Counted from the first letter of the stretch, positions 11,878 to 23,172 are shown. The stretch: 64,000 nt of DNA from Sclerotinia nivalis (GCA_029531795.1 JAPEIS010000011.1:2232001-2296000); one strand, 5' to 3'. Notes: generated from the sequence alone by a model not told the origin. Numbers and translations: made by a program.

Positions 11878-14800
11878 TCAATCTTCAACTGAAAATAAAT
11901 CTATTGACCCACGCGGTCCTCCGCTCACTAAGTTACCTGATTGATTGTCAGGCATGTGTGATTGTTCATATAGTCCGTTATTGATTCCATTTATACTCGC
12001 AGGTATTTCTAATCGTTCATGAGTTGTTCTATTTTTGAAAACAGGACCAGCAAATGGAGGAAGCTTCTTTGGACCATTAGGTCTTGAATATTTCCTTTCA
12101 TTAATTCTTGGAGGCTCCCTCTTCCTCATATCCTGAGATTCTGAAAATTTCCTTCTCTTTGTAGGTTCAGATTCTAAAAGCTTATTTTTTCTTAACCCTA
12201 TCCCCGTACCATAAAGGTCTGAGGGATACTTCCTCTTACCCTTCTCTGTAGAATAGGGTATGTCATTCTCCCCTTCAGAATTCATGCCCTCTGGCTTGGT
12301 TTGGGAAAAATTAAATTCAGTGTGCTTGGGAAATGTTTCTTTTTGTTCTACAGGAAGGGTTTTCGATTCAGGTAGATTCACCTCTTCAGGCTTGATTGAA
12401 GCCTTTTCTGATAGCTTTGAATGTCTCAATCCTTCTAAGTTGCTGATAGCTGTTTCTTTTTTGGTTGACTTTCTTTGTTCTGAGTGCTTCTCTTTTCCTA
12501 GTCTGAAGGAATTTTCCGATTCTTTTAGCTGCTCCGTTCCTTCAGAGTTCATCAGAGATATTTCTGATAATTTGGAAGACTTGACTTCTTTTGCTTGTTC
12601 TGCCTCTTCCTTCTCATTCATCCATTTAGAAGTTGTTACTGGCTGTTCTGGTTGTTCTTTTTCTTCGTGATTCTTTTCCCTCGATTGCTTGTATTCTTTT
12701 TCATTTGCTTCATTTATTCCTTTTGATTGCGCTCTTTCTTCCGACTTTTTCTTTATTTTTACCCTTTGGATATCTCTTAGCTGCTCTTTCTTTAACCTTC
12801 TATCCACATCTCTTTTCTTATTTAGTAATGGATTTTTCATATCTTTTCTATCTCTTGATTGTTTCTTCATCTTCTCATAATGTTGACGTCTGAAACAGTA
12901 ATACACATCATTAATTGTTCTCCTTTTTTCAATATGTTGGAGAAATTGCTTAGCTGGAATGGTTTTCAAGCCTCTTGAATTTGGTGTTTCGATCACTAAT
13001 GCCCAATCATGACGCTTATCCAGATAAAACTTAACATCCTCTATCATATTGAATATCCGATGTTGGCTTTTCATTCCATTAAACTCATTGATCATGATCT
13101 CTGGTTGAGCAAAGGTTGGGCTCTTGGTTGAGTTTTCAGTAATGTTTGATTGTGGGGTATTGAATAGGACAAGTGACTGTCTATCGTCTGAGGCGGGTAC
13201 TATTGGGGTGATTGTAGACTTATCAAGAGTAGTTTCTTCGGATTTTTCCTTCTCAGTTAGTATACTGGAACCAAGGATCAGTTATCATTATAACTTACTA
13301 GAATACTAATATTCGAATTTTTGTCTTTTACATTAATAATCACAGTCTGGGATATCTCTGAAGGGAGCGGAATAGGCATGGATCTTCTTAGTTCTTCCGG
13401 GAGTTCCATTGCCATATCCATTGTTGGCGTGTATCGCATACCTTTTTCTTGTGTCTGTATGTCTCTGTCTTGTGTGCGTATGCCCTCATCACTTCCAATT
13501 ATAAGAGACGTTTCATTTGATTGTTGTTGTTCTGTAGGTAGGTTTTCCTCCATAGCATCTATAGCTAGTGGTATAGATCTTCTTGGTTCTTCTGGGAGTT
13601 CTATTGCCATATCCATTGTTGGCGTGTATCGCATGCCTTTTTCTTGTATCCGTATGTTTCTGTCTTGTGTGCGTGTGTTTTCATCACTTCCAATTATAAG
13701 AGACGTTTCATTTGATTGTTGTTGTTCTGTAGGTAGGTTTTCCTCCATAGCATCTATAGTTAATGGTATAGATCTTCTTGCTTCTTCTAGGAGCTCCATT
13801 TCCAAGTTTATTGTTGATATATCCTGCATATCCTTGTCTTCTTCAATAATGTCAGGTACTATGTTTAATTGTGATGATACAATTAGATTGTTTATTGGTT
13901 CATCTTTCATAGTCTGGTAGTTTGTCTGGGTGGCTGCTAGAACGATGTTCTCTGAGCGGATCAGATTGGATGAATTGGTGAGATTTCTATATCTTTCTTG
14001 TATGTAATTAATTGGCTGCAAAGAAGATCGCAAAGACGACAGCTCGGGTGTGTTTCTTAGAGCCTGCCTACGGAGTCTCATGTATTGAGGATCGATAGTG
14101 ACTTTGTTTCCTATTCTAGACATTCTTGCTTGTGTTGTCATCGTCCTGTTGACATCTTCAACTACGTTGCCTTGCCACAAGCTGGTGTCAATACCTATTG
14201 TTGACATTATAGGCGATCTAGGTACATCTTCAGGACTCAATTCACGACCAGTTATAGTTCCATGTGTGATTTCGGTATTGAGCGGAATAACCGATTTTGG
14301 TACATTAACTTGATCCCCTATTATAGGACCAGCTTCCTGTAACCTTGGCTGTAATACTATCAGCTGTTGCTCTGAGCTTTCCGCCGATGATCGGTAATTT
14401 AGAGACAGTTCGGGCGGTAATGTTAATAGTGCTAGTGATCGAGCACTTTCAGACCTTGATGGTGTTATGACACGGGTGTCTTGGCTGTGAGTCCCAGACT
14501 GCAAGTTCACGTGATTGTTACTGAAGCTGGCCTCCTGTTCGAATGTTGATGTAAATGGTGAGACATCCGAAAGTCCTAGAGATCTTGCAGGTGAAGTAGG
14601 TGTCTCTTCTACGTTCCATATGATATTTTCTATGTTCCGATTGGGAATGTCTGTCCTGTAAGTTAATTGATTATTGAAGGGTATTATATCTCTATCTGAT
14701 GAAGATGTTTCTAATGCCATCGACATTAATGGTGATCGATGACTCTGTGATGTCTCTAGACCTCGAGTCAAAGTTTTAGGTCCAAAATTTCTCTTCCCTT

Positions 14801-16871
14801 TCTCTTCGTTATGTTGATTTTGTACTCTCGAAATGTTATTGGGAACTTGAATATCTGGTATTTTTCTTCTAGCATTGTGTCTTCTCTCATAGATATCCGT
14901 TTCCTGGATATTATGCTGGCTGTCACCGTTTTTTGCCTCATCAAGATCGGCCAGTGGTTCTTGACCTATTGGCAATGTAAGATCTTGATCATTTTCTGAT
15001 TCTAAACGTTCATCAATAATCTCGGCTTGGGAAGGGGTCAAATCTGTATATGCTTTTACTGGCCCATTGTTTGCTATAATCGATGAATCAAACACAAAAT
15101 CCATTTCGTCCTTTGGACTTGAATGTTGTGATTGTGAATCCAGGAGATATGTGCTGGATTGGAGAAAATCTCGGTTCATAGGGGCTCTGGATAAAGATGA
15201 GGGCCCACCATTTCCATCAACCGAAGGGTAGGATGAGCTTCCAGCCGTTTCTGGCGGGGTGTCTTTAGGAAGGGATGTTGAATGCGAATTATTGGTATTG
15301 ATTGCAGTATTGAAATTATTCATTTCATGTTCGTTGGGATTCATAATCTCAGCAGCTTCAAAATCAGCTGTTCCGCCAAAGAAAGAGAAGATAAAGTCTT
15401 GAAGAACGAATAAATGAGAAGGCATATCATCCCCCACAGCATATGAGGTCTTCAAAAGGCAGGTTAGATAGAATTCCTTCTTTCCCGTAGTATAACTCTT
15501 TGCAAATGGGACGCCCCATCGACGACTCAAGTCCATCGGTGATGGCGTGTTCTTCATGCTGCCACGTCTCTCACCACTATCAACTGAAGATTTATCACTT
15601 GAATTGATGAAGGGCAATTTTTTTACGAAGCTAGCTGCTACTCTCTCAATTTCATCTTTTTTATGAGAGGGGTATATTTGACAGATTGAAGTCAACATCG
15701 TCTTGTGCCTAGCGTCACTCTGGAGCCTACTTTCAATCTTTCTTGTCTTGATTCCCATTTCCTTCACGAACTTAACAAATTCATATTGTAATATTGGGTC
15801 TACCGTAGGCTGGTATGGTGATAGTTTGTGTTCTTTTCGCGGTGCACGCCCTCCTAACTCAGAGAAATTTCTCAGTGCCCAAATCCAAATTTGTTTATAA
15901 GTAACCCCCCAAGCAGTTTCATTAGAGTGCTTTCCTTTGATGTGGGACCTTTTATCTTTGTTCTCAACCAAAAGCGTACCATTATAGGTCCAAGCCGAAC
16001 GTAGAGCATTGTATATGGTAAACCGTGGGCTCTTCGCAATGAGTAGGTCCTTCAATATCTTCGCACCAACTTCCAAGTATTTGAGGTTCTCATGCATAGT
16101 TTTGAGACTGGGTATCAAACAATCCACCCTCAAAATGGCTTCTAATATGTCTTGCCTTGTTTTGGGGTCAATTATTTTGGGAAAAAGTTTGCCGGATGCC
16201 ATTTCAGAATTAATGAACTTCCAGTCACTACGGCTCAACGATGGGACACGAAGTTGAAGCAGGCGAACTGTCTCGACATCTGTTGCCATTTGGATGGACG
16301 TGTCACTCAACGTCACTTTCTCCCAGACTGACCGAATGTGTGCTAGATATCGCTTGATTTCCTCATCACAACGCAAGGCCAAATTCTTTTGGATATTTCC
16401 CAGCTCTAGCCCTATCCAAAGACCGGGTATTGGAATAAGGCGGTCGAAAAGTTCTGTAAGATCTTCACGTTTAAGTAATTGATCCAAGCTAATCCTCTTG
16501 CAATTGGTAAGCTTTCCCTTCCAAGCCGCAATTTCCATTTCATCATTCGTTTTTTCGCTGTGCCGAACGTTGCAATAAACTTCCCCATCAGAGTATTTAG
16601 CATGAATAGTCAGCCTGTTGAGCTCTTGCGGGTTTTCGCCGAAAGCTGTTGATATCGTGCTTAATTCTGTTTCATTTAAGAGAACCGGGATGTAATTAGA
16701 AGCATCGTAATCTCTATGATTTTGTTCTCGAAATGTTTGTTTCAATCCTTCAACGGTACCTCTATGTACGTCTCTGCTTTCATCTAGCTTGGGGCAGAAC
16801 ACACCAACCTTGGCAATTCCAACCAACCCATCTTCCCTCTGTAGTCGTGACATAGCGGGCATGAATAACAA
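11878..16871 (-). CDS. DUF3723 family protein, two exons, 1648 aa
   Basis: Exon 1 is 16871-13299 and exon 2 is 13251-11878. They are joined by a 47-nt intron (13252-13298) with donor GTAAGT and a TACTAAC branch site just before the acceptor. The splice is phase 0 and merges two long frames in register. Residues 1 to about 520 carry the DUF3723 pattern: an opening MSRLQ...GIAKVGVFCP block, a GLWIGLELGNIQKNLAL block, a PSLKTMHENLKYLEVGAKIL block, and a YKQIWIWALRNF block. The function of DUF3723 is unknown. The family is common in fungal accessory regions and recurs in Starship cargo. Residues about 520-1190 are Ser/Asn/Thr-rich and disordered, and contain a 65-aa tandem duplication. Exon 2 is highly charged (Lys/Glu) and coiled-coil-like. 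It lies on the same strand as the captain at 36.3 kb. Confidence 0.85.
13376..13765 (-). repeat. 195-bp tandem duplication inside the DUF3723 gene
   Basis: Two nearly identical 195-bp units lie head to tail (for example GGCGTGTATCGCAT at 13426 and 13621, and GGTATAGATCTT at 13570 and 13765). They encode a duplicated 65-aa segment that includes MEENLPTEQQQSNETS. The unit length is a multiple of three, so the frame is kept. Confidence 0.85.
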
Positions 16872-16889
16872 AAAAGAATATTTCGTATC

Positions 16890-17610
16890 TCATAATAGAA
16901 ATATGGCAGTAGAAATCTTGCTGATGGTAGCAAACCAGATAAAAATCTCTGAACGGGTTTTGGAAATCGGGATATTGTTAGTAGTAATATTTTAGTAGAA
17001 ATCTTTCAGTAGAAATATTTCAGTAGAAATCTATTAGTAGCTTTTTTGGACAACAAGAATTGGGTCTCGGAGTAGGCTAATGTAAGTTTTATTAATAGAA
17101 ATCTTTTAGTAGAAATCATTCAGTAGAAATCCGTTAATAGTTTTCTGGAATAACGGGAATTGGGATAATGAAAGTTTTATGGATAGAAATCTTTCAGTAG
17201 AAACCATCTAGTAGAAATCTATTAATAGTCTTCTGAATAACAAGAATTGGATTTTGAAATAGGATAATAAAAATGTTACTAATAGAAATCTTTCAGTAGA
17301 AATCTTTCAGTAGAAATCTGTTGATAGTTTTTGGTATAACAGGGATTGGATTTTTGAATAGGATAATGAAAGTTTTATTGATAGTATCACGGTACCCGGG
17401 TTGGGGTATAGGTATATGGTTAGATATATGATATTCTACAAAGAGGGGAAGAAAGGCTTCCTGGAAGTGTGCCATATAAGGGCACTGATGACTAAGCATC
17501 CAAGACTAACTACGCTAGTGAACCCGTGACAGATAGAAATCTTTCAGTAGAAATCTTTCAGTAGAAATCTTTCAGTAGCTTTTTAAATAACAAAAATTGG
17601 ATTTCGGAAT
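16890..17610. repeat. Satellite block of CAGTAGAAATCTTT-type units
   Basis: A 14-bp motif (CAGTAGAAATCTTT and variants) occurs in runs of two to four. The runs sit within a larger period of about 110-130 bp that also holds a non-repeat segment (AATAACAAGAATTGGATTT-like). At least five such higher-order units can be seen. The block sits directly upstream of the DUF3723 start codon (16871) and would overlap its promoter. Confidence 0.8.
17385..17531. mobile_element. 147-bp MITE-like insertion with 5-bp target duplication
   Basis: This segment interrupts one satellite unit. GATAG occurs immediately before it (17380-17384) and immediately after it (17532-17536). Other units read straight through this point as ...TTTTATTGATAGAAATC-like sequence. 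Its ends are imperfect inverted repeats (TATCACGG...GGGTT versus, on the other strand, TGTCACGGGTT). No coding capacity is present, so it would be a non-autonomous element. Confidence 0.6.
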
Positions 17611-17914
17611 AAAAAGTGAAAGTTTGACTGGCAAGTTTCTGTTGATAGAAATGTTTTATTAATTATTTTTGAGATTTGATTTTGGTAAGGTTATAGGAGA
17701 AAGTTTTAGCAATATAAATTTTGTTTCTGGAATGCACTTTGGGATAGGATTCACTAGTATAAAGATCATTAGTTTTGGAAGACATACATTCATCAGGACA
17801 CTTGAATAAATTGGTAGAAATCTTCCAATGTATTTTGAATTCTAGTTACATATGAAGGAATTGAATGAAGCCTATGTGCGGAATGAGGGGTAGGTTAGAT
17901 TTCTCGGTTCAAAG

Positions 17915-18397
17915 ATGCGGGGTAAGGTTAGGCTTATTCAGGATACGAAAATCGGGATCATGATTCCCCCATATATTAATAAGGTCAACCTCACATTCTG
18001 TGTATCTGTAACGCATATCGGAAAAATCATACATTATCAAAAGATGAACCAAGCTAAATTTCAGCTACAACCCTTAACCTTCAAAAAGGCAAGCAAAAGG
18101 CCAGTCAGTAAGCCACTTCCATTGACTCCTGGCTCGGCCTTGCTTTCTTCACTCGAAGTAGAAAATGAAATGCTCCGGAAGGAAAATGAGGCTCTGCGGC
18201 ACGATGTACGAGTTGGCAGAGATCGACTTTGCCGATACCGAAGGATAAATGTTGCAGCAAAAGCATTTTTCCGCCAAACCATGCTAGGCGCACAAAAGTT
18301 CGAAGATATTGTACAGCAAGAAAAGAATGCTCAGTATTCTGAGCCTAACTCTGTTGTCAGTAGCAGTCGAAATCAGAATAGCGATAATTGGATTTGA
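17915..18397 (+). CDS. Small leucine-zipper-like coiled-coil protein, 160 aa (or 117 aa)
   Basis: The frame runs 160 aa from 17915. The in-frame ATG at 18044 gives 117 aa and is the more natural start, because the part before it is poorly ordered sequence. Residues from about 78 contain a heptad-type stretch (SSLEVENEMLRKENEALRHD) typical of a leucine zipper. Basic residues follow (RVGRDRLCRYRR). There is no classical bZIP basic region in front of the zipper, so DNA binding is not supported. The family is unrecognised. It may be a dimerising adaptor or a decayed bZIP-like gene. Confidence 0.45.
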   Translation: MRGKVRLIQDTKIGIMIPPYINKVNLTFCVSVTHIGKIIHYQKMNQAKFQLQPLTFKKASKRPVSKPLPLTPGSALLSSLEVENEMLRKENEALRHDVRVGRDRLCRYRRINVAAKAFFRQTMLGAQKFEDIVQQEKNAQYSEPNSVVSSSRNQNSDNWI

Positions 18398-18957
18398 TTG
18401 TGAGTTTCTATATCAAATAGAAATTTCTATTCCCTAACCATTATTTATAGCTTTGGTGTTCTATAAGGTGACTTTGGTTTGATTGGAATCGGTATTTGAG
18501 ATTTAGTACAAAGAGAACAGTACACATAGTAGTTTTTACCACAAATCGGAAAAAATAGGTTCTCAATAATACCCTTTTAAGTTTTTAAGTAAAGCTGCGC
18601 ATTCTTTTTACATACAAAACGTGCGAAGCACGTTTTGTATGTGGAAGCGGGCGAAAGCACGCTTCACTACACTAGTGTGGTATTGGAATTTAAATGAAGT
18701 CAAGTCCTTTGTGAGACGCGTCGACGGGTTATCTAGTCCGAAGCAACACAGAATGCGCCCTCGTATCATAGTAAAATACAAGGAAAGTTTAAAAGACTTA
18801 AACTGGGGGCAACAGCGATTTATCCTCCAAAACACCCCCTGGGTATAGAACTGATAATAAACCTTGAAGTCGAACCAATGCGCCTATGAAATCCATCCTA
18901 AGAAAACCGTAAATGAAAAGATGTTCCCCTTTTTAGAAACCACTAATCTTCACCATC
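18398..18957. other. Intergenic stretch with a perfect hairpin
   Basis: No supported gene. It contains the 15-bp-stem hairpin described separately. Confidence 0.5.
18610..18642. repeat. Perfect 15-bp inverted repeat with 3-nt loop
   Basis: ACATACAAAACGTGC (18610-18624) is the exact reverse complement of 18628-18642, separated by GAA. A looser inverted pair (GAAGCG ... CGCTTC) follows at about 18644-18666. There is no T-run, and it lies about 300 bp downstream of the gene at 18958 (minus), so it could form a hairpin in that gene's 3' region. Confidence 0.7.
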
Positions 18958-19542
18958 CTACTCCTCCCCCAACTTCTGCATAACATTCCATCCAGTGAAA
19001 TATTGTCGTTTTATTGGAGGTATAGGTCGTGCAGGAACCATTCCCTGAAGAATATTCCCATGTTGATCCGTTACTTCGCAGTAAAGCTCTGATCTCTCGA
19101 AAGCTCGTCGAATTTCCGAAACAGCTTCGCCCACAAAACCCAGACCGAGTAAACTGCTTCGAACGTTTAATGACCTCACAGGGTGGTAGGGTATATAATT
19201 AATCCTAACAACTTCGCTATTTCTCCTGACTTCTTGACCCTCGTAAAATGCATTGCGTAAATGTTGTAAAGCTTCTTGTGCGCGTTGAAGTTGAAAATGA
19301 TTGAGGTTGAGTGAGATCTGGATTTTAAAGTAATTGATGTGCCCAGAAGTCATTCCTCCCAAATACACAGAGGCATTAGGATGAACGAAGGACACAAGAG
19401 AATGGAAGTTTGTTCCGTCTGCTGCGAGAAACACAGGGTTTCTCTGGTCAATCGCCCAGCACAGTTCATTCAACATGCGAGCTAGTTCGACATCGGTGGC
19501 ACGATCAGGCGTTGTTTCGTCGAGATTGAAGCGGTGAACCAT
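18958..19542 (-). CDS. Hypothetical protein, 194 aa
   Basis: A single-exon 194-aa frame with even amino acid composition. Its start (ATG at 19542) is supported by a promoter-like region upstream: the 183-bp repeat at 19651-19833 carries GGGTATAAATACCC, read in this gene's direction. I do not recognise the protein. It has a conserved-looking core (about 40-130) with alternating hydrophobic segments and a heptad-like stretch near 80-100, and no signal peptide or membrane segment. The same promoter-like repeat also lies ahead of the gene at 23610. Confidence 0.55.
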   Translation of the reverse strand: MVHRFNLDETTPDRATDVELARMLNELCWAIDQRNPVFLAADGTNFHSLVSFVHPNASVYLGGMTSGHINYFKIQISLNLNHFQLQRAQEALQHLRNAFYEGQEVRRNSEVVRINYIPYHPVRSLNVRSSLLGLGFVGEAVSEIRRAFERSELYCEVTDQHGNILQGMVPARPIPPIKRQYFTGWNVMQKLGEE

Positions 19543-19650
19543 TGTGAATGAGATATTTGAAGAGGAATCTATTGTTTCAAGGAGATCGTTTTTGCATCGA
19601 TTAGAAGAGAAAATAGAAAACTTATCAGAGAGATGAGGGAAGTTAATTGG

Positions 19651-19833
19651 TTGGATTTTCGTTTGAAACCTATATTAGTTACGTGCGGGGTAATCCATTG
19701 TAGAAAAGAGATGAGTTTTAGACGATAGGGGTGTAGATTGAAGAATAGAACTGACAGGGTATTTATACCCGGTTCAGCACTAGATCTAAACTAAACTAAC
19801 GTACATATGACCTGATAAAATTACTCTCTTTAC
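19651..19833 (-). promoter_or_regulatory. 183-bp inverted-repeat copy A, carries a TATA box
   Basis: Reverse complement of 23173-23355, about 96% identical over the full 183 bp (about seven differences by eye). Read on the minus strand it contains GGGTATAAATACCC, a strong TATA-box candidate about 200 bp before the ATG of the 194-aa gene. Confidence 0.75.
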
Positions 19834-20697
19834 AATGCCAGTACGTGCATATACTTCGGGAAACTAGAATCGTAGAGAAATCAAAAGGGGAGGCAAAGTA
19901 AATAAAAGGAGTCTCGGGCGATTCCTTCTGGCAAGGTGGCCTTGAAGTTACCGGACCGAAATGTTTTGGTAATCTGGAAATTCCTCCTCATAAGGGGAAA
20001 TTAAATGGCCTGTTCTTGGCTCGAAAGGCTTGAGGTGATCTGTGTAAAAAGAACGGGAATGGTTCTCCCGTTTATTTGTGAAAGCTTATATGATTTGCTA
20101 TGGCTTCCAGCGAAACCCTTGACTCTTTTTTAGGTTTGAAAAGCATTGATACTCATTATGATTGTCACAAGGCTACGTGGTAAATCGCGTAAATGTAATA
20201 ATGAACTCATCAAATTTTTGCCTTTATCTATATCTCAATAACTCATCAGATTCTTTTCTCATTTATTATTTACTTCGGGTCCTTATCCTCTTCATCAACT
20301 TCATCTTGATCGGAAGAATCTGCAGAGTAGTATGCATTCCTTCATATATACATATCTGCCAGTATCGCTAATGAAGTTAGCAATCAAATCGAATAATCCT
20401 ATTTCGAGCCTTCAAGCTTCACTATTTACGCTTCAGGAGAGGAGTGTATAAAGTGATATACAAGGTGATACACATACACTGTTACATCTCTGCCATTATC
20501 GCTCACCTATATACAGTTTCGTTACAGAACGCAACCTTCTCATCTACAACCTTCTCCTCTTCATCCACGATATCTTCTTATCCGCGAGATTATACCATCT
20601 ACGATATCATCGATTTACGACAGCATTCCCTCTACAAAATCTTTCTATCTGCAACACCATCTAATCAAACAAGTTTTGACAATTATCTATCTATACT
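19834..20697. other. Intergenic stretch, no supported gene
   Basis: No frame with recognisable protein features. Its right part (20440-20690) is pyrimidine-rich with repeated ATCTAC-like words, as in a fungal promoter/5' leader of the gene at 20698. Confidence 0.45.
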
Positions 20698-20943
20698 ATG
20701 TCTGAGGAAAAAGAGGATTTTCCAAGCTGGGGTATCACAGAAAGTGACCACGACAGAAACATTGAGTTCAAGGGCAAATTGATCTTGATCTATAATAAAA
20801 CAACAGAGCATACACTGGTGGATAGGCTGGATGTCAATGATAGAGAGGATTTCACCATTCCGAAGGGCTATACATGTGAACTTTTTGGTTCTAGCACTGG
20901 GTCTTTTGCTAGGTTATCTGATATAACTCGAAAGAGCAATTAA
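20698..20943 (+). CDS. Small hypothetical protein, 81 aa
   Basis: An 81-aa acidic frame from ATG 20698, preceded by a long CT-rich leader typical of filamentous fungal promoters. The stop at 20941-20943 directly abuts the stop of the convergent gene at 20944, so the two transcripts must overlap at their 3' ends. The sequence is rich in Asp/Glu/Lys with a likely beta-strand core (about 22-60). No family is recognised. Confidence 0.45.
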   Translation: MSEEKEDFPSWGITESDHDRNIEFKGKLILIYNKTTEHTLVDRLDVNDREDFTIPKGYTCELFGSSTGSFARLSDITRKSN

Positions 20944-22993
20944 TTACAAGCTTATTTCCATTGGCTGCAATCCAAACATATCTCTCAATTTCTGACCAGA
21001 ATCCCGATCAACCATGATAGAGAATGTGATATCGTCATCATCTGTGCTAGATGTGAATGCATAAACACAAGCACAACGATGTCCCAACGCCGACTGGTAT
21101 TTCCTAGTGCGAATTACAGCTTGATAAAAAGAGTCTCCTAGAAGATGTAGATTCTCTATTGGTACATCCGAATATTGCCAAACCTGGCTTCGAACAGATT
21201 GAACTTGTGGTGACCATTGCAAATCAAACATTTGAATCATTTCGAATCCAGCCTTGCGATCAACAGTGATAGAAAATGTGACATCTTGCTTCCAATCTCG
21301 AGGGAACATTGCCACAATACATTGTTGATAATCCCCCAGACCTGATTGATATTTAGCCATCACAAGACTACGAAATGGTTCTTGAAGATTGTTGTTTAAT
21401 TTCTCTTTCTGTGGATTAGTAAATACCAATTCGATTTCTTGATTGATTGCTGTCAGCCTCGACTCGAAGATATACATACATTCATACTTACCCCTTTGTT
21501 TGTTTGTAGCTCCAATAGAGCTGTCGATAGTATGTCTCTCTACACCTTCCGCTTGAACTATCGTACTAGTGTTTGCACTCCCCAGAGTTAAATTCACAAT
21601 CGCTCCTCCTTGATTTTGTGTAATTTCCTTTGTCGACTGGGAAAGGGATGAATCGAGATCTGAAAATGAATTGATGCGCCTTTGTTTGCTAGATGGATCG
21701 CATGCTTCGGTTTGCGACTCTAAACCTCTCTTTACTCCTCTATTGCTTCCAAATTCAGCATGTTCACCAACAATAGAATCTTGTTCATAACTATTGAGTA
21801 CCGCTCCATTAGTGATTTGAATTGACGAGTTTCCAGCAGTCGGCAACTGCTGGCTCTGTGTGGACCCCGCAATGTAATCTGCTGCATTCAGTAATGCATC
21901 TATCGAATTGGGACTGCTAATGGATAAGTGCGGATCAGGTAGTGATAGTAGAACGGTCTTATGTTCGGTTCCCGTAGTGGTAATTCCATTCGAATACTGT
22001 GCTTTGATGGCTTGAAAGGCGGCTTCTAAGGTGGGTAGGAGCGAATAAATTTTGAAGGTGCAAAGTAGCTCATTAATCGCTTGAATCTCGAACACTGACC
22101 ACTTCTTATGTTCAAAACTATATATTGAATTCAGTAACTTATGTGCAGATACAAGAAATTCAAGCTTACGATTGAGAACTACCTCCTAAGCCTAGTAAAA
22201 GTCCTGCAGGTCTAATGAAGCTCCATTTTTCACCAAAACGCGCCATTCGCAATAATCTTTTTTTTCTTTGCGAAAAATCCTTTGGTGATACTTTTTGTGA
22301 ATCCCATAAACGATGTGCTAAGGCATCAATTGCTTGAGATCGAAATGGCTGAGCGTAATTTGCTGTAGAGGTAGTTCGTTTCTTCACTTTGGACTCTCTT
22401 CGTAATCTTTGTTCTTCTTTCTCGACAGTCTCGTAGATGGTGGTTAGAATAACCCTTCTTCGAATTGGATTCACTTTTTGCTCGTCCTCAATTTGTTCAT
22501 ATTGTTCGATGCAAAGTTTGAGAAGGTCAATCTGACTTGATTTATGTTGACATATCAGTAGCCCGTAAAAGGAAGAAGGTTCAGTAAGCCACTTGGATAC
22601 CATCATCTTGACTTGGGAGATCTCTTGTAAATTTCGATCCCATTGACGGCTGATATCCAGAATTTTGTGTATTTGATGATTTGATAGCCGTTGATTATTT
22701 GTAGAAATTATGGATTCTAACAATTGCTGAGAAGGATCGTGTAAGGGATCCTCGACGCTATTTTTAAGGTGCTTCTTGACTCTATGAAGAGAAGTATCTT
22801 CAAGGAGAGCGCTACGGAGGGAGCCAGCGCGATCTGGAGAATGAGCAAGTTCTTTCAGTGAAAGACCGACTTCCTGAATCCAACAAGAATCAGCCGACAA
22901 CTCTCGAAGTCAGGGTAATCAACCCACCGTATCGCCTGCATCGCAATAAAGATTTCCCAGCTCCTCGAGCTTAATGGCGATGGCTTCAGACAT
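20944..22993 (-). CDS. Hypothetical protein with duplicated C-terminal module, three exons, 647 aa
   Basis: Exons are 22993-22928, 22873-22170 and 22117-20944. Intron 1 is 54 nt (22874-22927) and intron 2 is 52 nt (22118-22169, donor GTAAGC, acceptor TAG). Both joins preserve frame and connect a helical N-terminal half to a C-terminal half that has no usable ATG of its own. The helical part (about 22-230) is charged and ends in a Lys/Arg-rich stretch. Residues about 290-430 are disordered and Ser/Gln-rich with a KRGLES...KQRRI basic patch that may be a nuclear signal. The C-terminus holds two related modules of the form KYQSxLG...C...D[VI]TFSIxVDRxxG...MFxLQ. No known family is recognised. 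Confidence 0.6.
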
Positions 22994-23134
22994 TCTGTTT
23001 TTCTGAGGTATATTAGATCAATTAAAGAATTGATACGTTTGAATCGAGTACATACCTCACTACTACAATTGGAACCCATCTTAAAAATAAAATTAAAGGT
23101 GAAGGAATCAGCGGCAGCAAATCTCGATCAAAGT

Positions 23135-23159
23135 ATTAAAGTTACTCAGTAACTTTAAT
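23135..23159. repeat. Palindrome, 12-bp arms, second copy of the 7568 repeat
   Basis: ATTAAAGTTACT (23135-23146), a single C, then its reverse complement (23148-23159), followed by CCTGGTTGCA. The same arrangement occurs at 7568-7606, with two extra central bases. Confidence 0.7.
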
Positions 23160-23172
23160 CCTGGTTGCAGCT

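Noticed and set aside
12260..12893. Ser/Phe/Leu-rich plus-strand open frames
   Set aside because: Antisense to the Lys/Glu-rich DUF3723 exon 2; composition is the complement of that repeatlike coding.
13321..13920. 199-aa plus-strand open frame
   Set aside because: Antisense shadow of the DUF3723 tandem repeat; the minus strand has the family domains and continuous frame.
22855..23079. 74-aa minus-strand frame overlapping the 647-aa gene start
   Set aside because: Reads across the first intron and leader; the ATG at 22993 with splicing gives the continuous protein.
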